A stretch of DNA of 64,000 nt from NCBI RefSeq assembly GCF_000012725.1, contig NC_007406.1, positions 2,756,001 through 2,820,000 of the forward strand. Direction: 5' to 3'. The notes beneath the pieces were generated by a model. It had not been told where the DNA came from and made no database searches. It worked only from the letters and a program-made list of their open reading frames with translations. The stretch comes from Nitrobacter winogradskyi Nb-255 (lineage in GTDB: Bacteria; Pseudomonadota; Alphaproteobacteria; Rhizobiales; Xanthobacteraceae). Numbering within the stretch: the first letter of the stretch is position 1; every line of letters begins with the position of its first letter. Positions 17,349-26,856 of the stretch are shown one piece after another. A program made the position numbers and the translations under genes.

Positions 17349-19391
17349 TCAATCCCGTGGCGTCAGGTCGCGCTTGCCGTGATAGCCGCGCTTCGGCCGG
17401 CGCGGCGGTCCATAGCCATTGGCCTCGGCTTCGTTGCGCGCCCGCGCCTCATCGCTACCGGTCCGCTGCACCACGACGCTGCGGCCCTGGCGATCCTCGA
17501 TCAGCGCGCGCTTCGTTCTCGCCTTGTTGTCTTTCTTGGAGCGTAGCGGCGTGCCGTCACGGCCGAGGTTGGCGGCCCCGGCTTCGGCCGCGGCGCCCGA
17601 TGGATCCATGTTGGCGAGCGTGGCGATTCTGTCGCCGAGTTGCTCCCGCAGCACGCGCGTCTTCACCTCCTCGACCTCGCCTTCCGCGATCTCGGCAAGC
17701 TGGAAGGGTCCATAGGAGATACGGATCAGCCGGTTCACCTCGAGCCCGAGATGCGCCATCACATTGCGCACCTCGCGGTTCTTGCCCTCGCGGATCGCAA
17801 AGGTCAGCCACACATTCGCACCTTGATCGCGCTCCAGCGTGGCGTCGATCGAGCCATACTTGACGCCGTCGACCTCGACGCCGTTCTTCAAGGCATCGAG
17901 TTGCGCCTGCGTCACCTCGCCATGGGCGCGGACCCGATAGCGCCGCAGCCAGCCGGTGTCGGGCAGTTCCAGCGCGCGGGCCAGCCCGCCGTCGTTGGTC
18001 AGGAGCAGCAGTCCTTCGGTGTTGAAGTCGAGCCGGCCGACGCTGATCACGCGCGGCAGACCTTCGGGCAGATGATCGAATACCGTCGGCCGCCCTTCGG
18101 GATCAGCGTGGGTCGTCATCAGTCCGCGCGGCTTGTGATACAGGAACAGCCGCGTGCGTTCCCGCTCGGGCAACGGCTGGCCATCAACCGTGACGACGTC
18201 GCGCGAGGTGACATCGAGCGCCGGCGAGTTGATGACGCGGCCGTTGACGGCGACGCGGCCTTGCGTGACCATTTCCTCCGCGTCGCGGCGCGAGGCGAGA
18301 CCGGCGCGCGAGATCATTTTCGCGACGCGTTCACCGGCTTTCTTTGGTTTCGGCTCGGCCCGCGCGCCACGCCGCTCGCCGTCAGGCGCGCGTTCGCGAT
18401 AGGCGCCGCGTCCCCCGAACGCCGGACGTTTTGCGAAAACCTTGCTGTCGTCCTCATTGTCACGACGCGGACGATCGTCACGATCATGGCGACGGGGACG
18501 ATCATCACGATCAAACCGGCGCGGGCGCTCCTGCCAGGCATTGCTGGCACCACGAGAACGGTCGCCATCGGGACGATCCTGTCGCGGGCGATCGAAGCGA
18601 GGGCGATCATCGGAGCGACGGTCATAACGCGGACGATCGCCTTGCGGACGATCAAACTTGCGGGGACCGCGATCGGCGCCCGCAGCTCGCTCAACGCGAT
18701 CCTCGCGTGACTTCGAAAATCGTGGACGCCCCGCACCGTCACGAGACGGTCGCGACCCGCGGCGATCATCGCGCGGGCCGGCGTCGCGCTTCTGCCACGG
18801 CTTTTCGTCGCCCCTGTTACGCCCCTCGCGGTCGCCGAACTCCTTGCGCGGTCCGCGCGAGCCACGCTCGGGTCCACCGCGTGAAAACGTTTTCTTGTCA
18901 CCGAAGGGACGATCCCCGCGCGGCGTATACGGACGCTTCTCGCCACCACCCTCGCGCGGCGGACGCGCGCCATAAGGCCGGTCACCTTGCGGCCGCGCAC
19001 GCTGCGGACGGTCGCCGTCTTTCCGAAAACCCTCGCCGCGTGGCGTGTAGGGACGCTTCTCGCCGCCGTCGTCGCGATTGAACCGAGGCCGCGCGGTCCC
19101 GCCATCTCGCTTGCCCGCGTAAGGTTTGCCCGCGCCAGCATGGGGCTTTCTGGCATAGGGCTTCTTGCCGGAAGGCTTCGCGCCATCGGACTTGCCGGCA
19201 TAGGGCCGCTTATCACCATCACCTCTTTCGGACGTTCCGGTATCGGACTTGCCAGCCAAGCCGCGCCTGGCAAGCTTCTTTTCCGGACCGCGCGGCGCGC
19301 CCGACCTGCCCCTGGGTTTACCCTTGCCGCCGGAAGGCCGATCACGCCGCCCACGCGGGCGCGCATTGTCATCGTCATTATCGCGGGGCAT
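17349..19391 (-). CDS. rluB: Ribosomal large-subunit pseudouridine synthase RluB-type with a long Arg/Gly-rich N-terminal extension
   Basis: The 680-residue product has the RsuA/RluB core in its C-terminal half: an S4 RNA-binding domain (ERVAKMISRAGLASRRDAEE), YHKPRGLMTTHADPEGRPTV, the catalytic motif GRLDFNTEGLLLLTNDG with its Asp, and REGKNREVRNVMAHLG. It should make pseudouridine at position 2605 of 23S rRNA. About 350 residues at the N-terminus are extremely rich in Arg, Gly, Lys, Asp and Pro, with repeated motifs such as KRPYTPRG and KPYAGK. Such tails bind RNA. Core enzymes are about 250-300 residues, so the extension more than doubles the length. ATG 19391 is preferred over a start at 19412. 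It is followed by rsmD in an operon. Confidence 0.9.
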   Translation of the reverse strand: MPRDNDDDNARPRGRRDRPSGGKGKPRGRSGAPRGPEKKLARRGLAGKSDTGTSERGDGDKRPYAGKSDGAKPSGKKPYARKPHAGAGKPYAGKRDGGTARPRFNRDDGGEKRPYTPRGEGFRKDGDRPQRARPQGDRPYGARPPREGGGEKRPYTPRGDRPFGDKKTFSRGGPERGSRGPRKEFGDREGRNRGDEKPWQKRDAGPRDDRRGSRPSRDGAGRPRFSKSREDRVERAAGADRGPRKFDRPQGDRPRYDRRSDDRPRFDRPRQDRPDGDRSRGASNAWQERPRRFDRDDRPRRHDRDDRPRRDNEDDSKVFAKRPAFGGRGAYRERAPDGERRGARAEPKPKKAGERVAKMISRAGLASRRDAEEMVTQGRVAVNGRVINSPALDVTSRDVVTVDGQPLPERERTRLFLYHKPRGLMTTHADPEGRPTVFDHLPEGLPRVISVGRLDFNTEGLLLLTNDGGLARALELPDTGWLRRYRVRAHGEVTQAQLDALKNGVEVDGVKYGSIDATLERDQGANVWLTFAIREGKNREVRNVMAHLGLEVNRLIRISYGPFQLAEIAEGEVEEVKTRVLREQLGDRIATLANMDPSGAAAEAGAANLGRDGTPLRSKKDNKARTKRALIEDRQGRSVVVQRTGSDEARARNEAEANGYGPPRRPKRGYHGKRDLTPRD

Positions 19392-19440
19392 GAATGATCT
19401 CGCTACGGGCACAAGGGCCGACTAGAGTCTTTGATGTTTT

Positions 19441-19516
19441 GACGCGTTTTTTTGACGCGAACCGGATTCCGTCCTCGGGTCAAGCCCGAGGACATGCTTC
19501 GCTCGAAAACGCTAGA
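19441..19516. repeat. Dispersed hairpin module B, long form
   Basis: GACGCGTTTTTTTGACGCGA at the left and CGCTCGAAAACGCT at the right bracket an inserted inner hairpin CCTCGGGTCAAGCCCGAGG. It lies between the divergent rluB and tadA genes. Confidence 0.85.
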
Positions 19517-19542
19517 GCGCGCCTCTTAACAGGGTTCGCGCC

Positions 19543-19654
19543 GGAGCGCGATCAGGAAAAGCGGATACCGCCTTTTCGCCCGATCGCGCTCCAGGATATT
19601 GATATCGCGCATGATCCGATCGCCGAACCGCTTCCATTCTGGCGGATCATGCGC
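19543..19654. repeat. Two further hairpins upstream of tadA
   Basis: GGAGCGCGATC (19543-19553) pairs with GATCGCGCTCC (19582-19592), and the inner AAAAGCGG / CCGCCTTTT extends the stem. GCGCATGATCCG (19607-19618) pairs perfectly with CGGATCATGCGC (19643-19654). The second ends 13 bases before the tadA start, so it may also affect the leader RNA of tadA. Confidence 0.7.
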
Positions 19655-19667
19655 CGGGATACGAGAC

Positions 19668-20114
19668 ATGACCACACCCTCTTTCATGGACATGGCGCTC
19701 GAAGCCGCCGAAAAGGCCGGTCAGGCGGGCGAAGTGCCGATCGGCTGCGTGATCGTGCGCGACGGAGAGATCATCGCCGCCGCGGGAAACCGCACCCTGA
19801 CCGATCGCGATCCGACCGCTCATGCCGAGGTTCTGGCGCTCCGGGCAGCCGCGCACGTCCTCGGCAGCGAGCGGCTGACCGGCTGCGATCTTTATGTGAC
19901 GCTCGAACCCTGCACGATGTGCGCGGCCGCGATCTCGTTCGCGCGGATCCGCAGGCTCTACTATGGAGCGAGCGACCCCAAAGGCGGCGCGGTGGAGTAC
20001 GGCGTGCGATTCTTCGCCGCGCCGACCTGCCATCACCGGCCGGAGGTGTACTCGTCCGTCGGCGAAAGCCAGGCGGCGACGCTGCTGCGGGATTTCTTCA
20101 AGGCGCGACGATGA
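19668..20114 (+). CDS. tadA: tRNA-specific adenosine deaminase
   Basis: This 148-residue zinc enzyme converts adenosine 34 to inosine in tRNA-Arg(ACG). The cytidine-deaminase-type zinc motif is complete: THAEVLALR with the proton-shuttle Glu, and LEPCTMCAAA with the two cysteine ligands. IGCVIVRDGEII and GASDPKGGAVE are also typical. ATG 19668 is chosen because family members start shortly before the first helix; upstream codons come from repeats. It converges on purD with only nine bases between stops. Confidence 0.95.
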   Translation: MTTPSFMDMALEAAEKAGQAGEVPIGCVIVRDGEIIAAAGNRTLTDRDPTAHAEVLALRAAAHVLGSERLTGCDLYVTLEPCTMCAAAISFARIRRLYYGASDPKGGAVEYGVRFFAAPTCHHRPEVYSSVGESQAATLLRDFFKARR

Positions 20115-20123
20115 AATCCGCTT

Positions 20124-21404
20124 CTATTCGCCCTTCTCCCGCGCCACCGCGCGCAGGCCGATGTCACGACGGCAGAAGCCCTCGGGCCATGTGATGCGAT
20201 CGACGGCCTCATACGCGCGGGCCTGCGCCTCCGCGACGGTATTGCCGAGCGCGCAGACGTTCAGGACGCGACCGCCACTCGCGAGAATGCGCCCGTCCTC
20301 CTCTTTCGTGCCAGCATGAAAAATCTCCACGCCCCCGGCCTTGGCGGCTTCGTCTATTCCGTCGATGCGCGTTCCCTTCGCGTAGCTGCCGGGATAGCCC
20401 TTCGCCGCCATCACCACGGTCAGCGCAGGATCGGGAAACCAGCGCATGCTGAAATGATTCAGCTGCCCGTCGCAGGCGGCGAACAGCGCCGGCACGATGT
20501 CGCCCCTCATCCGCAGCATCAGCACCTGGCATTCCGGATCGCCGAAGCGGACGTTGTATTCGATCAGCTTCGGCCCCTGTTCCGTGATCATCAGCCCGGC
20601 GAACAGCACGCCCTTGAAAGGCGCGCCCTTCTCACGCATGGCGCGCAATGTCGGAACGATGATCTCATCCATGGTGCGGCGGCACATTTCGTCAGTCATC
20701 ACGGGCGCGGGCGAATAGGCGCCCATGCCGCCGGTGTTCGGGCCCTCGTCGCCGTCGAACGCCCGTTTATGGTCCTGCGCGGTCGCCAGCGGCATCGCGT
20801 GTTCGCCGTCGCATAGCGCGAAGAACGACGCTTCCTCGCCGCGAAGAAATTCCTCGACCACGACCTCAGCGCCCGCGGCACCGAAGCCGCCCTCGAACAT
20901 CATGTCGACCGCCGCCAGCGCCTCGTCCAGCGTCATGGCCACCACGACGCCCTTGCCGGCCGCAAGCCCGTCGGCCTTGATGACGATCGGCGCGCCGTGC
21001 GCGTGGATATAGTCCTTCGCCGCTCCGGCGTCCCTGAAGCGTTCATATTCCGCTGTCGGAACGCCGTTGTCGCGGCACAGGTCCTTGGTGAAGCCTTTCG
21101 AGCTTTCGAGCTGCGCGGCGGCCTTGCCCGGCCCGAACGCCTTGATGCCCGCGGCCGCGAGATCATCGACAATGCCCGCGGCGAGCGGCGCTTCCGGACC
21201 GACCACCACCAGATCGACCTTGCTGGCTTTGCAGAACCCGATCACCGCGGCATGATCCGCGATGTCGAGCGCCACGCATTCGGCCTCGCGCGCGATCCCG
21301 GCATTGCCCGGCGCGCACCAGAGTTTCGTCACCAGCGGCGAGCCGGCGATTTTCCACGCCAGCGCATGTTCGCGGCCGCCGGAACCAAGCAAAAGAATGT
21401 TCAT
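20124..21404 (-). CDS. purD: Phosphoribosylamine--glycine ligase (GAR synthetase)
   Basis: This 426-residue ATP-grasp enzyme joins glycine to 5-phosphoribosylamine in de novo purine synthesis. It opens with [19 protein letters not shown], followed by APGNAGIA and [16 protein letters not shown]. The ATP-grasp part has [47 protein letters not shown] and [13 protein letters not shown]. Length is normal. It is divergent from xseA, with 81 bases between starts. Confidence 0.96.
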   Translation of the reverse strand: MNILLLGSGGREHALAWKIAGSPLVTKLWCAPGNAGIAREAECVALDIADHAAVIGFCKASKVDLVVVGPEAPLAAGIVDDLAAAGIKAFGPGKAAAQLESSKGFTKDLCRDNGVPTAEYERFRDAGAAKDYIHAHGAPIVIKADGLAAGKGVVVAMTLDEALAAVDMMFEGGFGAAGAEVVVEEFLRGEEASFFALCDGEHAMPLATAQDHKRAFDGDEGPNTGGMGAYSPAPVMTDEMCRRTMDEIIVPTLRAMREKGAPFKGVLFAGLMITEQGPKLIEYNVRFGDPECQVLMLRMRGDIVPALFAACDGQLNHFSMRWFPDPALTVVMAAKGYPGSYAKGTRIDGIDEAAKAGGVEIFHAGTKEEDGRILASGGRVLNVCALGNTVAEAQARAYEAVDRITWPEGFCRRDIGLRAVAREKGE

Positions 21405-21485
21405 GTACGAGCGCCGATCCAGCCTTTCCGGTGGTTTCGGAGCGGTTTAGCATGGTAATGCGGACGAGCAACAGAAGTGAGGCTG

Positions 21486-23111
21486 ATGCCCGCAAACCCA
21501 GCACAGCTTTTGGCGAACGCGCCGGAATATACCGTCTCCGAGTTGTCCTCGGCGTTGAAACGCACCGTGGAGAACGCCTACGGCCATGTGCGGGTGCGCG
21601 GCGAGATCTCCGGCTTTCGCGGGCCACACGCCTCGGGCCATTGCTATTTCGCGCTGAAGGACGAGAGCGCCAAGATCGAGGCGGTGATCTGGAAAGGCGT
21701 CCACGGCCGGATGCGGTTCAAGCCGCAGGAGGGCCTGGAGGTCATCGCCACCGGCAAGCTGACCACCTATCCGGGCTCGTCGAAATACCAGATCGTGATC
21801 GAGGCGATCGAGCCAGCCGGAATCGGCGCGCTGATGGCGCTGATGGAGGAACGCAAGAAGAAGCTCGCGGCACAGGGGCTGTTCGATGAAGCCCGCAAGC
21901 AGTTGCTTCCCTGGCTGCCCGAGGTCATCGGGGTGGTGACCTCCCCGACCGGCGCGGTGATCCGCGACATCCTGCACCGGCTGGAGGACCGGTTTCCTCG
22001 CCGCGTGCTGGTATGGCCGGTGCGGGTGCAAGGCGAAGGCTCGGCGGAACAGATTGCCGCAGCCATCGACGGATTCAATGCACTCCCGGACGGCGGCCCC
22101 ATTCCGCGTCCCGACCTGCTGATCGTCGCACGTGGCGGCGGCTCGCTCGAAGACCTGTGGTCTTTCAACGAGGAAATCGTGGTCCGCGCCGCGGCCGGCA
22201 GCATGATCCCGCTGATCTCGGCGGTGGGGCACGAGACCGACGTAACGCTGATCGATTTCGCCGCCGATCAGCGGGCCCCGACACCGACCGCCGCCGCCGA
22301 AATGGCCGTGCCGGTCCGGTCTGATCTGGCGATCGAAATCTCAGACCTCGCCGCCCGCGCCCTGGTGGCGTGGAAGCGAGGTCATGACGACCGGCGCACC
22401 GAATTACGCTCCGCCGCCCGCGCGCTGCCGGGAGCCGGTGAACTGCTCGCGATCCCCCGCCAGAAGCTCGACAACGCCGCCGCCGCGTTGCCGCGCGCCT
22501 TGCGCGCAAGCACGCACCTTCATCACCGCCGTTTCACGCGGATTTCCGGCGGGCTCACGTTGCGCGTGCTGCACGCGCAGATTACGCATGCAAAACAGTC
22601 GGTCGCCGCCACCGGTGCAAGGCTCGCACACTGCACGCAGGTCATGCTGCGTCACCGCCGCGACCGCTTCGCGGGACTGGCCGTCAGGCTCAGGGCGTCG
22701 AGGGTAGCCAACGTACAGGCGCAGCGCGATCGAATCGCGCGTGACAACGAACGGACAAGGCGACTGGCCGAGCGCGCGCGACGGGCGCTCGTTACTTTGT
22801 TGCGGCGTCATGAGGCGCGCATCACCCATTCGGGCCAGTTGCTGGCGGCGCTTTCCTATCGCGGCGTGCTTGCGCGCGGCTTCGCACTGGTTCGCGACGA
22901 CGCCGGACAGGCGGTGCGAAGCGCGACGGCGGCCGGTTCCGGCGCGCGCCTCACGCTGGAATTCGCCGACGGAAAGGTGAACGTCACCTCCGACACCGAT
23001 CAAACCGCAGCGACATCATCAAACCCGCCGAGGTCAGGTCCCACGAGCGAGCCCAAACCGGTCTCCCGCAAGCGCGCCGCCAAGCCCGCCGGCCAGGGAA
23101 GTCTGTTCTGA
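21486..23111 (+). CDS. xseA: Exodeoxyribonuclease VII large subunit
   Basis: The 541-residue product is the catalytic subunit of the single-strand-specific exonuclease VII. The N-terminal OB-fold ([38 protein letters not shown]) is followed by the catalytic domain, with [34 protein letters not shown] and [29 protein letters not shown] long helical region and a C-terminal [16 protein letters not shown] complete it. Some 40 polar residues at the end are a variable tail. ATG 21486 follows GAGG; GTG 21477 is the alternative. The small subunit xseB is not in this window. Confidence 0.95.
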   Translation: MPANPAQLLANAPEYTVSELSSALKRTVENAYGHVRVRGEISGFRGPHASGHCYFALKDESAKIEAVIWKGVHGRMRFKPQEGLEVIATGKLTTYPGSSKYQIVIEAIEPAGIGALMALMEERKKKLAAQGLFDEARKQLLPWLPEVIGVVTSPTGAVIRDILHRLEDRFPRRVLVWPVRVQGEGSAEQIAAAIDGFNALPDGGPIPRPDLLIVARGGGSLEDLWSFNEEIVVRAAAGSMIPLISAVGHETDVTLIDFAADQRAPTPTAAAEMAVPVRSDLAIEISDLAARALVAWKRGHDDRRTELRSAARALPGAGELLAIPRQKLDNAAAALPRALRASTHLHHRRFTRISGGLTLRVLHAQITHAKQSVAATGARLAHCTQVMLRHRRDRFAGLAVRLRASRVANVQAQRDRIARDNERTRRLAERARRALVTLLRRHEARITHSGQLLAALSYRGVLARGFALVRDDAGQAVRSATAAGSGARLTLEFADGKVNVTSDTDQTAATSSNPPRSGPTSEPKPVSRKRAAKPAGQGSLF

Positions 23112-23194
23112 ATAAACCGGGTCCGGTATGCTATGATGAGGTCAAGATCCGAAAGGCGGCCGGATGGCGTTTCGTCAAGCCGATGGTTTAACCA

Positions 23195-23243
23195 TAGCGT
23201 TTTCGAGCGAAGCGGGATCCGGTCCGCGTCGAGAAAACGCGTC
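23195..23243. repeat. Dispersed hairpin module B, short form
   Basis: TAGCGTTTTCGAGCGAAGCG...GAAAACGCGTC, reverse orientation. It ends about 20 bases before the start of the DUF2093 gene and so lies in its leader. Confidence 0.82.
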
Positions 23244-23264
23244 GAGCAGCCCTGGAGAAAAGCA

Positions 23265-23492
23265 GTGCTGAATAAATTTCGTCAATCCGGACAGGGCGAG
23301 GCGAGCGCACAGTATCTCGATGGCGACTTCCGGGTGATCTCGCCGGGAACCTATGTCCGTTGCGCCGTCACCGACGCCCGCATTCCGCTCGATGAGCTGA
23401 AATACTGGAGCGTCGACTTGCAGGAGGCTTACGCTCTCCCGAGCGCGGTGTTGCAGCGCCATTACCCGGGTGCGTTCAAAAGCTCAGACTGA
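23265..23492 (+). CDS. Small DUF2093-family protein
   Basis: This 75-residue soluble protein matches the DUF2093 pattern: YLDGDFRVISPGTYVRCAVT, then IPLDELKYWSVDLQEAYA. Its function is not known; the family is confined largely to alphaproteobacteria and often lies next to xseA, as here. GTG 23265 follows TGGAGAA at a good distance, and translation from upstream starts would read through the hairpin repeat. It converges on lpxK, with 17 bases between stops. Confidence 0.85.
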   Translation: MLNKFRQSGQGEASAQYLDGDFRVISPGTYVRCAVTDARIPLDELKYWSVDLQEAYALPSAVLQRHYPGAFKSSD

Positions 23493-23509
23493 AATCGAGC
23501 GATTTTCGA

Positions 23510-24523
23510 TCAGTCCAGCCGCCGTACCTTCGCGATCCCATCCATCAGGAACGACCGCAGCGCCGTTTCATCGTCGAACGCAAGGGTGACCGCGAAAGGC
23601 GCGACGGCCTGCGCGAATGCGGCAATGTTTTCATTGTTGCGCAGCCGCGCCAGATCTTTTTCCGTCGTCACCAACGTTAAACCATCCTTCTCGGCGGCGG
23701 ACTGCAGCGCGGCCACGTCGCGTTGCGAAAACGGATGATGATCGGCGAACGCCCGCTCCGCCGCCACATCGACGCCGCAGGCGCGAAGACCGCGGAAGAA
23801 TCGCGAGGGATCGCCGATTCCGGCAAAGGCCAGGACGCGCCTGCCGCGAAGAGCCGCAACCGAAGCCTCATCCGGGACAACCCGCGCCCGCAAGACAGGC
23901 CCTCCCCGCGCCTCGATGCTCGCCGCAATGTCGTCCGCGGCGGAACCAGGACCGACGATCACCAGCGCATCGGTGCGAGCGAGTTGCGGCGGCAGCGGCG
24001 CCCGCAACGGTCCCGCCGGAAAAATCCGCCGGTTGCCCAGGCCGCGATCTCCATCGATCACGATCAGCGAGATATCCCTCGCGAGCGTCGGATTCTGGAA
24101 GCCGTCATCCATCAGGATCACGCTGGCGCCCAGCGCGCGCGCCGGCGCGACGCCCGCCGCCCGTTGTCGCGACACGATCACGGGGAGCGTCCGCGCCATC
24201 ATCAAGGGCTCGTCTCCGACATCGGCAGCCGCATGCCGGTCCGGATCGACGCGCACCGGGCCGCGCAGCCGTCCGCCGTAGCCGCGGCTGATCACGACCG
24301 GCGTTTCGCCGAGCGAACGGAGAATGCCGGCGAGCGCCAACACGGTCGGCGTCTTGCCCGCGCCGCCGAGATGATAGTTTCCGACGCAGATCACCGGCAC
24401 CCCGGCGCGCAGACCCGTCCGTGACAGCCGCCGCGCGGCGATCGCGCCGTAAAGCGCGCCAACGGGTATCAGCAACCGCGAAAGCAACGATGATGGCCTG
24501 CGCCAGAAGGCCGGTTCACGCAT
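23510..24523 (-). CDS. lpxK: Tetraacyldisaccharide 4'-kinase
   Basis: This 337-residue inner-membrane-associated kinase adds the 4'-phosphate to the lipid A disaccharide precursor. The Walker A sequence is VGNYHLGGAGKTPTV. A hydrophobic N-terminal anchor precedes it, and SRGYGG, GDEPLMMA, LMDDGFQNPTLARD and VTTEKDLARL are typical LpxK segments. ATG 24523 overlaps the waaA stop by eight bases, indicating coupling; the longer open frame upstream is the end of waaA in another frame. It is the last gene of a minus-strand unit with waaA, the DUF374 acyltransferase and DUF4170. Confidence 0.94.
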   Translation of the reverse strand: MREPAFWRRPSSLLSRLLIPVGALYGAIAARRLSRTGLRAGVPVICVGNYHLGGAGKTPTVLALAGILRSLGETPVVISRGYGGRLRGPVRVDPDRHAAADVGDEPLMMARTLPVIVSRQRAAGVAPARALGASVILMDDGFQNPTLARDISLIVIDGDRGLGNRRIFPAGPLRAPLPPQLARTDALVIVGPGSAADDIAASIEARGGPVLRARVVPDEASVAALRGRRVLAFAGIGDPSRFFRGLRACGVDVAAERAFADHHPFSQRDVAALQSAAEKDGLTLVTTEKDLARLRNNENIAAFAQAVAPFAVTLAFDDETALRSFLMDGIAKVRRLD

Positions 24524-25808
24524 CGGCCGCCCGTCGTTCAAGCCGCAACTGCAGAAGATACGGTTCGAGCGCGGCCAGCGTGCGATCGAGCGCACCGGCA
24601 AGTTTTTCCACCACCTGAGACGCCGCCGTCGCAGTGGCGTCGCGCGCGGCGGAATCGTTGAGAAGGTAGCCAAGCTGCTTCGTCAGCGCATCGCCGTCGT
24701 CGACCCGGCACGCGCCGCCCGCGCTGTCGAGCGCGCCATAGACATCCGGAAAATTGAAGACATGCGGTCCATGCACGATCGACGCTTTGAGCTTGACCGC
24801 CTCGATCGGATTCTGGCCGCCATGCGGCACCAGGGAGCCGCCCATGAAAACGATCGGCGCCAAACGGTAGAACAATCCCATTTCGCCGATGGTGTCGGCG
24901 ATATAGATGTTTGTCCTCGCCGTCGGCAGTTGCTCCAGCGAGCGCCGCGCCGCCTGCGCGCCGGAAGCGATGACCATCCGGGCGATCGCCTCGCCCCGAT
25001 CGGGGTGGCGCGGAACGATCACGGTCAGCAGCGACGGAAAATCACGCACGAGCGTTTGATGGGCGTTGAGCAGTATTTCTTCCTCGCCCGGATGGGTCGA
25101 GGCCGCCACCACGACCGGACGGCCGCGGGTCACGAACAACAATCGTTCCAGCCTGGTCTCGTCGGCCGGCGGCGGCTGGACGTCGAGCTTGAGGTTGCCG
25201 GTGATGACGACGTTGCGCCCCCCGAGCGCCGTGAAGCGCTCCGCGTCGATTTCCGACTGGACAAGGCAGATATCGAACCGGCTCAACAACGCCCCGATCG
25301 TTCGGGAAGCCCGCCGCCAGCGCGGGAATGAACGACGCGACATCCGCCCGTTGATCAGCACGATCGGTACACGGCGGCTCGCGCCAGCCAGAATCAGGTT
25401 CGGCCACAGGTCCGACTCGATAAAGAGCGCAAGACCGGGTTGCCAGTGATCGAGAAAACGCTCCACGAAGCGGGGCGAGTCGTAGGGGATATACTGGTGA
25501 ATGATATCCGGCGGGAACCGCTTCGCGGCGACGGCTGCCGACGTGACCGTACCCGACGTGACCAAAACGCCGATATCAAGCGCGCGCAGCCGCTCGATCA
25601 GCGCGGCGGCTGCCAGCACCTCGCCAACGCTGGCCCCATGGATCCAGACCAGCGGGCCCGCGGGTCGGGGCTGCCGGGCGACGCCCCGGCGCTCATTGAT
25701 ACGCGCCGGGTCTTCCTTGCCCTGTTTCAAACGCCGTTTCAGAAGCAGGGGCGCCAGTGGCCCGGCAGCGACAGCCAGCCTGCGGTAGAGGCGCAGCGTC
25801 GCCGGCAT
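24516..25808 (-). CDS. waaA: 3-deoxy-D-manno-octulosonic acid (Kdo) transferase
   Basis: This 430-residue inner-membrane glycosyltransferase (GT30) transfers Kdo from CMP-Kdo to lipid IVA. An N-terminal hydrophobic segment is followed by VWIHGASVGEVLAA, the acceptor-side motif with the catalytic Glu, and later by SDLWPNLI, AASTHPGEEE, VPRHPDRG and the donor-site GGSLVPHGGQNPIE. Length is usual. ATG 25808 starts four bases after the stop of the upstream acyltransferase-like gene, so the genes form one operon. Confidence 0.94.
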   Translation of the reverse strand: MPATLRLYRRLAVAAGPLAPLLLKRRLKQGKEDPARINERRGVARQPRPAGPLVWIHGASVGEVLAAAALIERLRALDIGVLVTSGTVTSAAVAAKRFPPDIIHQYIPYDSPRFVERFLDHWQPGLALFIESDLWPNLILAGASRRVPIVLINGRMSRRSFPRWRRASRTIGALLSRFDICLVQSEIDAERFTALGGRNVVITGNLKLDVQPPPADETRLERLLFVTRGRPVVVAASTHPGEEEILLNAHQTLVRDFPSLLTVIVPRHPDRGEAIARMVIASGAQAARRSLEQLPTARTNIYIADTIGEMGLFYRLAPIVFMGGSLVPHGGQNPIEAVKLKASIVHGPHVFNFPDVYGALDSAGGACRVDDGDALTKQLGYLLNDSAARDATATAASQVVEKLAGALDRTLAALEPYLLQLRLERRAADA

Positions 25809-25812
25809 CCGG

Positions 25813-26547
25813 TTAGGCACGGCCCGCCTCGTATTCGGGACCGGCCTCGAATTGGGGCCGGCCGACTTTCGCGTAAGCGCGGCGCGTCGCATCGTTCAAT
25901 GTCGCCTCCAGCCGTGCCCTCAGCATCTCCATCATCTGCGCATCTGCGTCCGAAGGAACCGAGATCGGCTCACCGCCAACCAGAACGCCGCGCCCGAACG
26001 GCAGGTTGATCGTCGTGCGATCCCAGTTGTTCAGGCGGATGAAGCGGCTCGTCGCCATTGCAAACGGCATGATGGTCCGCCCGGATTCACGCGCCAGCAT
26101 GATAATGCCGAGACCGGCGATCCGCGAGCGCTTCGGCACATCGGCGGTCAGGGCCACGTTGTAGCCCTCCTCCAGCGCGCGGACCATTTCCTTGAAGGCG
26201 CCGACGCCCCCCTTGCGATTGAACGCCGAGCCGTGATCGCCGGAGCCGCGAATGGTCTCGATCCCCAGCCGCTCCGCGGCGAGCGCGTTGAACTCGCCGT
26301 CGCGGTGCCGCGAGATCAGCACCTTGCCGCGATGGTGCGCCCGCCTGATGAACGGCGTCATGAAATGCTGCCCGTGCCAGAACCCGAGGATCACCGGCAT
26401 CTGCGGCTCGACGATGTCGTATACATCCTCGGGATCGTAGCTGAACCTGTTGGTTCGCCAGACCAGCCATAAAAAGCCCGCGGCCAGAAGGCCCGCGGAC
26501 TGCTGAAACCAGCGTGAGCGCAGCAGATTGCGAAGCAGTTTTCTCAA
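25813..26547 (-). CDS. DUF374 lysophospholipid acyltransferase-like protein
   Basis: This 244-residue protein has an N-terminal hydrophobic helix and a DUF374 domain, a relative of glycerolipid acyltransferases. WHGQHF and SRHRDGEFNA stand where the catalytic HxxxxD block would be, then IRGSG and ALTADVPKRSRIAG follow. Its location directly upstream of waaA and lpxK points to a role in lipid A or outer-membrane lipid assembly. The reaction and substrate are not established. Its start overlaps the stop of DUF4170 by ATGA. Confidence 0.8.
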   Translation of the reverse strand: MRKLLRNLLRSRWFQQSAGLLAAGFLWLVWRTNRFSYDPEDVYDIVEPQMPVILGFWHGQHFMTPFIRRAHHRGKVLISRHRDGEFNALAAERLGIETIRGSGDHGSAFNRKGGVGAFKEMVRALEEGYNVALTADVPKRSRIAGLGIIMLARESGRTIMPFAMATSRFIRLNNWDRTTINLPFGRGVLVGGEPISVPSDADAQMMEMLRARLEATLNDATRRAYAKVGRPQFEAGPEYEAGRA

Positions 26548-26795
26548 AGGTCGGTCTTCGTGTCTTGACCAGGATCAAGCAGCCGGTGGAGATGGACGAT
26601 GAAATACCGCGTGTGGGCGTTATCGACCGTCCGCTGCGCCTTCGCTTTCCAGGCGGCATAGGCTGACGCGTAATTCGGATAGAGGCCGACGATCTCGACC
26701 TCATCGAGGTTTTTGAAGGCCGTATGCGCGAGATCGGTCAGTTCGCCTCCGATCACGAGATGGAGCAATTGCTGGGGCGGACTGTCTGACGGCAT
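26544..26795 (-). CDS. Small DUF4170-family protein
   Basis: This 83-residue soluble protein reads LLHLVIGGELTDLAHTAFKN, then VEIVGLYPNYASAYAAWKAK and RYFIVHLHRLLDP. It matches the DUF4170 family seen in front of the DUF374 / waaA / lpxK genes in related bacteria. Function is unknown. ATG 26795 is chosen over in-frame starts up to 26894, which would run into the phosphatase gene. Its stop overlaps the next start (ATGA), so translation is coupled with the acyltransferase-like gene. Confidence 0.82.
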   Translation of the reverse strand: MPSDSPPQQLLHLVIGGELTDLAHTAFKNLDEVEIVGLYPNYASAYAAWKAKAQRTVDNAHTRYFIVHLHRLLDPGQDTKTDL

Positions 26796-26856
26796 CACGC
26801 GTTGTCCTACTATGCCGCCGGCCGTCAGGCAAACACCATCCAGGCACCATCCAAAG

